Source of the DNA: Chloroflexota bacterium
Lineage (GTDB): Bacteria; Chloroflexota; Anaerolineae; Fen-1058
Assembly: GCA_016219235.1 (NCBI GenBank)
Contig: JACRBO010000720.1
Location: 1 to 9,065, forward strand
Length of the DNA: 9,065 nt
Direction of reading: 5' to 3'
The translations under genes and the position numbers were made by a program. The notes below the pieces were generated by a model. The model was not told the DNA's origin. It did no database searches and was given only the letters and a program-made list of their open reading frames with translations. The number at the start of each line of letters is the position of its first letter. Position 1 is the first letter of the stretch. Shown piece after piece: positions 6,198 through 9,065 of the stretch.

Positions 6198-6878
6198 CTA
6201 GAACTGAAAGATGGCCGCTAACGGGTTATACAGCAAAGCGATGATGGCGCCCAGGCACAGGAACGGCGCGTACGGCATTTGCGCGGACGGCTTCCAGTGG
6301 CGGCCCGCTAACAACCCGATCGCGGCTGCCCCCCCGGCGAGCACGCCGATGAGCAGCGCCCACAGCACGTGCGGAAAGCCGAAGATCACGCCGATGAGCG
6401 CCGCTAACTTCACGTCGCCGCCGCCCAGATCGTCGGGACGCAGCCACCTGGCGACCTGAAAGATCAGCAAACCAAAGGCCGCGCCAATCAACACCGTGAT
6501 GAGGTTCGCGTGCACCACCAACACCTGCGTGATGAGGGCAAGGGTCAACGCCGGATACATGACGACGTTGAGCACGAGCCGGTATTTCAGATCGATGACG
6601 GCGACCAGGCCGAAGAAGGCACAGGCCGTTGCCAGCCACAACCAATCGCCCAAGGCCGGTGCGCGCCAGCCGAGATACACGAACAACAGGGCGGCAATCA
6701 TTTCGGTTGCCAGCGCCAGCCGATCGGCGGTGGCCGGCCGCAGCAGGGCCAAGGTGAAACGCGGCCGCAAATTGGGCGGCACGCTGGAGCGATCGACGGC
6801 GAAGCGCGGCAGCACGTCAGCGGCCCAGTTGATGCAGCTGCCGGTGAACAGTCCAATGACGGCGTAGAGCATGATCAT
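6198..6878 (-). CDS. Prepilin peptidase, A24 (GxGD aspartyl) family, compact form
   Basis: Membrane aspartyl protease that cleaves the leader of prepilins at the inner membrane. The two catalytic aspartates of the A24 family are visible: D96 in VIDLKYRLVLN and D155 in the GGGDVKLAALIG motif (GxGD). The C-terminal MPYAPFLCLGA fits the usual P-[FY]-x-P-[FY]-L-x-L-G signature. At the N-terminus GSCINWAADVLPR resembles the GSFLNVVIYRLP start of the PilD methyltransferase region, but the two CxxC zinc pairs of full PilD are absent and the loop is shortened, giving 226 residues rather than about 260-290. It probably cleaves prepilins; N-methylation is doubtful. Start: ATG at 6878, with an ATG two codons later (6872) as an alternative; a weak GGA lies 8 nt upstream of the first. 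It is 39 nt downstream of the preceding gene. The structural pilins must be encoded elsewhere. Confidence 0.93.
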   Translation of the reverse strand: MIMLYAVIGLFTGSCINWAADVLPRFAVDRSSVPPNLRPRFTLALLRPATADRLALATEMIAALLFVYLGWRAPALGDWLWLATACAFFGLVAVIDLKYRLVLNVVMYPALTLALITQVLVVHANLITVLIGAAFGLLIFQVARWLRPDDLGGGDVKLAALIGVIFGFPHVLWALLIGVLAGGAAAIGLLAGRHWKPSAQMPYAPFLCLGAIIALLYNPLAAIFQF

Positions 6879-6917
6879 AGTGGGTCCAATCTGTGTCGCT
6901 GTTCTCGTCAGTGTGCG

Positions 6918-7886
6918 TCAACGCTTAGGCCGTTCCTCACGGAAGCGGCGCAGCATATCGCGCGACTTAGTCAGCAGTTCAGCCATATCGACCTCGGGCA
7001 TGCCCTTGCACATTGCTTCCAGCAGCGCCACCGAAGTGTCTTCTTCCGCAAACAGGCTGGCCAGATCGCCCAACGGGTTATCTTGATCGGGAATCTGTTC
7101 GTACTCTTCTTCGTCGCTGGCCGTGTCCGCCTGGCCTGGCTGTTGTTCGTCGGGATTGGTGGCTTGTTGTTCGGTCGCGCCGTCCGGTCCGGGGCTGCCC
7201 ATTTGCCCGACTTCTAGCTGCACATCGGCCAGCAGTTCTTCCAGCTCGGCTTCTTGATCGTCGGCAGCCAATTCGTCGCCGCTGGCCGCCACCGATTTGG
7301 CGCGCAGCTGCGAAGATACGGCCAGGCCGATGGCGATGAACATGGGCAGGACGGCAATTGCTAACGCGATGAGGATGCCGTCTTGATTGAAAATGGAGGC
7401 CAATAAAGACTGTTCGCCGCCCGGCAGTTGGAGCGCTTGCAACAGGGCGTCCAGGCGTTGCCGCGTATCAGTGCTGATCGTCTCGGCCTGCATGACAACC
7501 AGCAGCGAATTGACGGCGTCTCGATCCCAGCCGCCCAGGGTGGCTTCGGCCAGCGCGAGATCGCGATCGGTCCAATACCGATCGGCGACCAGCTGCACGA
7601 AGGCTTTCTGGTTGCGCGTGCTCAAATCCCATAGATCAGAATTGGTCCAGCGCACGGGCCACACCCACCAGCCGATAACCAGCCAGCCGATCAACAGGCC
7701 GGCCAGAAAGAGGGTCCAGTTAGGCAGACGGCGGATGCGCTCGGTAAGACTGACCGGACGGCGCGCCTGGCGGGACAGCCGCGGGACGACAGGTTCAGCC
7801 AGACCCAGGGCGGTTTCATCGTCCGCGCCAAATAGGGCGGCGAGTTCTTCGGGTTTGAGCGGTAAACGACCTGGTGGGTGTGCCAT
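6918..7886 (-). CDS. Conserved-looking membrane protein with two membrane segments, function unknown
   Basis: I do not recognise a named family. The 322-residue protein has a proline- and charge-containing N-terminus (1-57), a Trp-rich membrane segment at about 58-78 (LIGWLVIGWWVWPVRWTN), a helical domain at about 85-165 (with NQKAFVQLVADRYW and DRDLALAEATLGGWD), a second membrane segment at about 168-192, and a long acidic, Gln/Pro-rich, probably disordered tail at about 205-280 ending in a basic helix (LTKSRDMLRRFREERPKR). The helical part between the membrane segments looks like a small TPR-like or all-alpha domain and would be extracytoplasmic if both termini are cytoplasmic. It starts 5 nt after the T2SSF stop codon with no strong Shine-Dalgarno, suggesting translational coupling and a role with the platform protein or prepilin processing. 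From memory, WPV-x-[FWY]-T-N type proteins recur in Chloroflexota genomes; this is not verified. Confidence 0.8.
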   Translation of the reverse strand: MAHPPGRLPLKPEELAALFGADDETALGLAEPVVPRLSRQARRPVSLTERIRRLPNWTLFLAGLLIGWLVIGWWVWPVRWTNSDLWDLSTRNQKAFVQLVADRYWTDRDLALAEATLGGWDRDAVNSLLVVMQAETISTDTRQRLDALLQALQLPGGEQSLLASIFNQDGILIALAIAVLPMFIAIGLAVSSQLRAKSVAASGDELAADDQEAELEELLADVQLEVGQMGSPGPDGATEQQATNPDEQQPGQADTASDEEEYEQIPDQDNPLGDLASLFAEEDTSVALLEAMCKGMPEVDMAELLTKSRDMLRRFREERPKR

Positions 7887-7891
7887 AGGTG

Positions 7892-9065
7892 TTAGATCAT
7901 GCCGCGCACGAGGGGCGGCACCACGATGAAACCCACGCCGATCATGACCAGCATGATTGACAAGTAATAGGTGATCTTGATCATGTGCGCGCCCTCGCTG
8001 CCGACGATGGCGAAGCCGTTAACGACGGATAAGATCAGCAGCATGCCGACGGTAATGAGAGTCAGGAAGTCGATTTGCGGCGCGCTGAACGACATGACAC
8101 TGCCCAGGCCCATGGCCGCTTCCGCTTCCGCACCACCGCCCATCAAGTCCATGGCTGCCTGCATGCGGACGCCGAACTGCTCCAGCACCGTCAGCAAGAA
8201 GACCATCAGCGCGCCCATGATGCCGTGCATGATCATGGTCAACCAGGAAAAGGTGGCGCCCACGCCCTGGCGCTGCGTGCGCAGCATGGCCGTGCGCATG
8301 GCAAAATCGCTGGTCACGTTGCCCACCGTTTCCGGATCGCCGCCCAGGTTGACCGACTCATAGAAGATGCCGGCGGCCTGTTTAGCCAGGCGGCTGCCCG
8401 TCTCCAGACCGAAGGTGTGCCAGCACAGCTCCGGCTTGCCAAACGACTTGAGCCGCAGGTCCAACATGCGGATGTCGCTTTGCAACACGTGGAACGAGTC
8501 CAACTTAATGCTGCCGATCGCCTCTTTCAACGTCGTGCCGCGCGAGGTGGCCGTGCCCCCGACCGATCGGAAAAACGCGGCGATCTCTTCGTCCTTCAGG
8601 CGGGTCTGGCCGTCAAACTTGCTGGCCGTGAGACCGACGGGCAGCAGCAGCACACCGCCGATGATAAACACGTAGCCGGTGGGCACGCCCAGCAGCGCCA
8701 AGCCGGTTGAGACGACAACGCTGAGCGGCAACAACACCCGGCCCCATGTGCGGGCGCGCTGCTGCAACCTGGAACCGATCTTTAGCGGGATGCTGATGTT
8801 TTCCTGCGGCCCGGCGCGAAACAGAATCCACGCCACGCCAAAACTGGCCGCGATGGCGATCATGACCATCATCATCATCGCCGCCGTGCCCAGGTTATAG
8901 ATCATCGACGAGACCATGTTGATGATGACGATCAACGAGGACGAGATGGTCATGGCGACATAGCCGTCATTCCATTTTTTCAGGCTTTCCAGCCGGCGCA
9001 TGTAGTCGTTGGAGTAGTGCTCGCCCTGCACGTTGGATTCGCGCCGCAGGAAGCCGGCCAGCGGC
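7892..9065 (-). CDS. T2SSF-domain assembly-platform membrane protein (TadC/ArlJ/GspF superfamily), 5' end outside window
   Basis: Integral inner-membrane platform protein of the type expected to sit under a type IV filament or secretion machine and work with a GspE-like ATPase. The sequence shows several hydrophobic segments in the N-terminal part, then a soluble helical stretch (around FFRSVGGTATSRGTTLKEAI and the later LGGDPETVGNVTSDFAMRT), then three more hydrophobic segments near the C-terminus. This pattern of cytoplasmic helical bundle flanked by membrane helices matches the second T2SSF domain of TadC/ArlJ-like proteins. The frame stays open from the GTG at 9031 to the window edge (residues PLAGFLRRESN precede it), so that GTG is very unlikely to be the start and the gene is 5' truncated. 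A short methionine run (MMMMVM) lies in one membrane segment. The stop (TAA) is 5 nt before the next gene. The family call is confident; the exact subfamily is inferred. Confidence 0.85.
   Translation of the reverse strand, partial: PLAGFLRRESNVQGEHYSNDYMRRLESLKKWNDGYVAMTISSSLIVIINMVSSMIYNLGTAAMMMMVMIAIAASFGVAWILFRAGPQENISIPLKIGSRLQQRARTWGRVLLPLSVVVSTGLALLGVPTGYVFIIGGVLLLPVGLTASKFDGQTRLKDEEIAAFFRSVGGTATSRGTTLKEAIGSIKLDSFHVLQSDIRMLDLRLKSFGKPELCWHTFGLETGSRLAKQAAGIFYESVNLGGDPETVGNVTSDFAMRTAMLRTQRQGVGATFSWLTMIMHGIMGALMVFLLTVLEQFGVRMQAAMDLMGGGAEAEAAMGLGSVMSFSAPQIDFLTLITVGMLLILSVVNGFAIVGSEGAHMIKITYYLSIMLVMIGVGFIVVPPLVRGMI

Noticed and set aside
8860..8881. CAT/ATG trinucleotide run
   Set aside because: It codes for the methionine run in a membrane helix of the T2SSF protein; too short to call a microsatellite with a role.
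9029..9031. GTG as start of the T2SSF gene
   Set aside because: The frame continues without a stop to the window edge, there is no Shine-Dalgarno at the GTG, and the family is larger than the resulting product in its ArlJ-like form.

Overview
The window is a high-GC bacterial segment in which every gene I can support lies on the minus strand. Gene content and style suggest a member of the Chloroflexota: pilus-like membrane proteins with Thr/Pro-rich linkers, C-terminal LysM domains ending exactly at the stop codon, bacterial pre-peptidase C-terminal (PPC) type repeats, and a large TPR protein. This taxonomic placement is inference from style, since no rRNA or marker gene is present.

Read in the direction of transcription (from 9065 down to 1), the layout is: (i) the 3' part of a T2SSF-family assembly-platform protein (TadC/ArlJ type), cut by the window edge; (ii) an unrecognised protein with two membrane segments starting 5 nt after it; (iii) a compact GxGD prepilin peptidase; (iv) a LytR-CpsA-Psr (LCP) glycopolymer ligase with a C-terminal LysM domain, preceded by its own extended -10 element and a hairpin touching its ribosome binding site; (v) a PilN-like protein carrying three PPC-type beta-sandwich domains; (vi) a PilO-like protein fused to TPRs and a C-terminal LysM, overlapping (v) by ATGA. 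About 190 bp further on, behind its own TATAAT box, lies (vii) a TPR-repeat protein with an octapeptide minisatellite at its N-terminus. Its reading frame is interrupted by one TAG, after which the TPR array continues in frame to the window edge.

Genes (i) to (vi) look like one cluster for a type IV filament or Tad-like machine adapted to a cell envelope without a visible outer-membrane module: no PilM, PilP or secretin lies between or beside the PilN-like and PilO-like genes in this window. The alignment-subcomplex proteins instead carry extracytoplasmic PPC and LysM domains that could contact peptidoglycan or glycopolymer, and an LCP ligase is embedded among them. The most striking single observation is that the three PPC domains (about 500 residues) appear to be inserted inside the PilN fold, before its last beta strand, which reappears at the extreme C-terminus. 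The second is the in-frame stop inside the TPR array. No tRNA, rRNA, CRISPR array or insertion sequence was seen, and there is no gene-free stretch above 300 bases.
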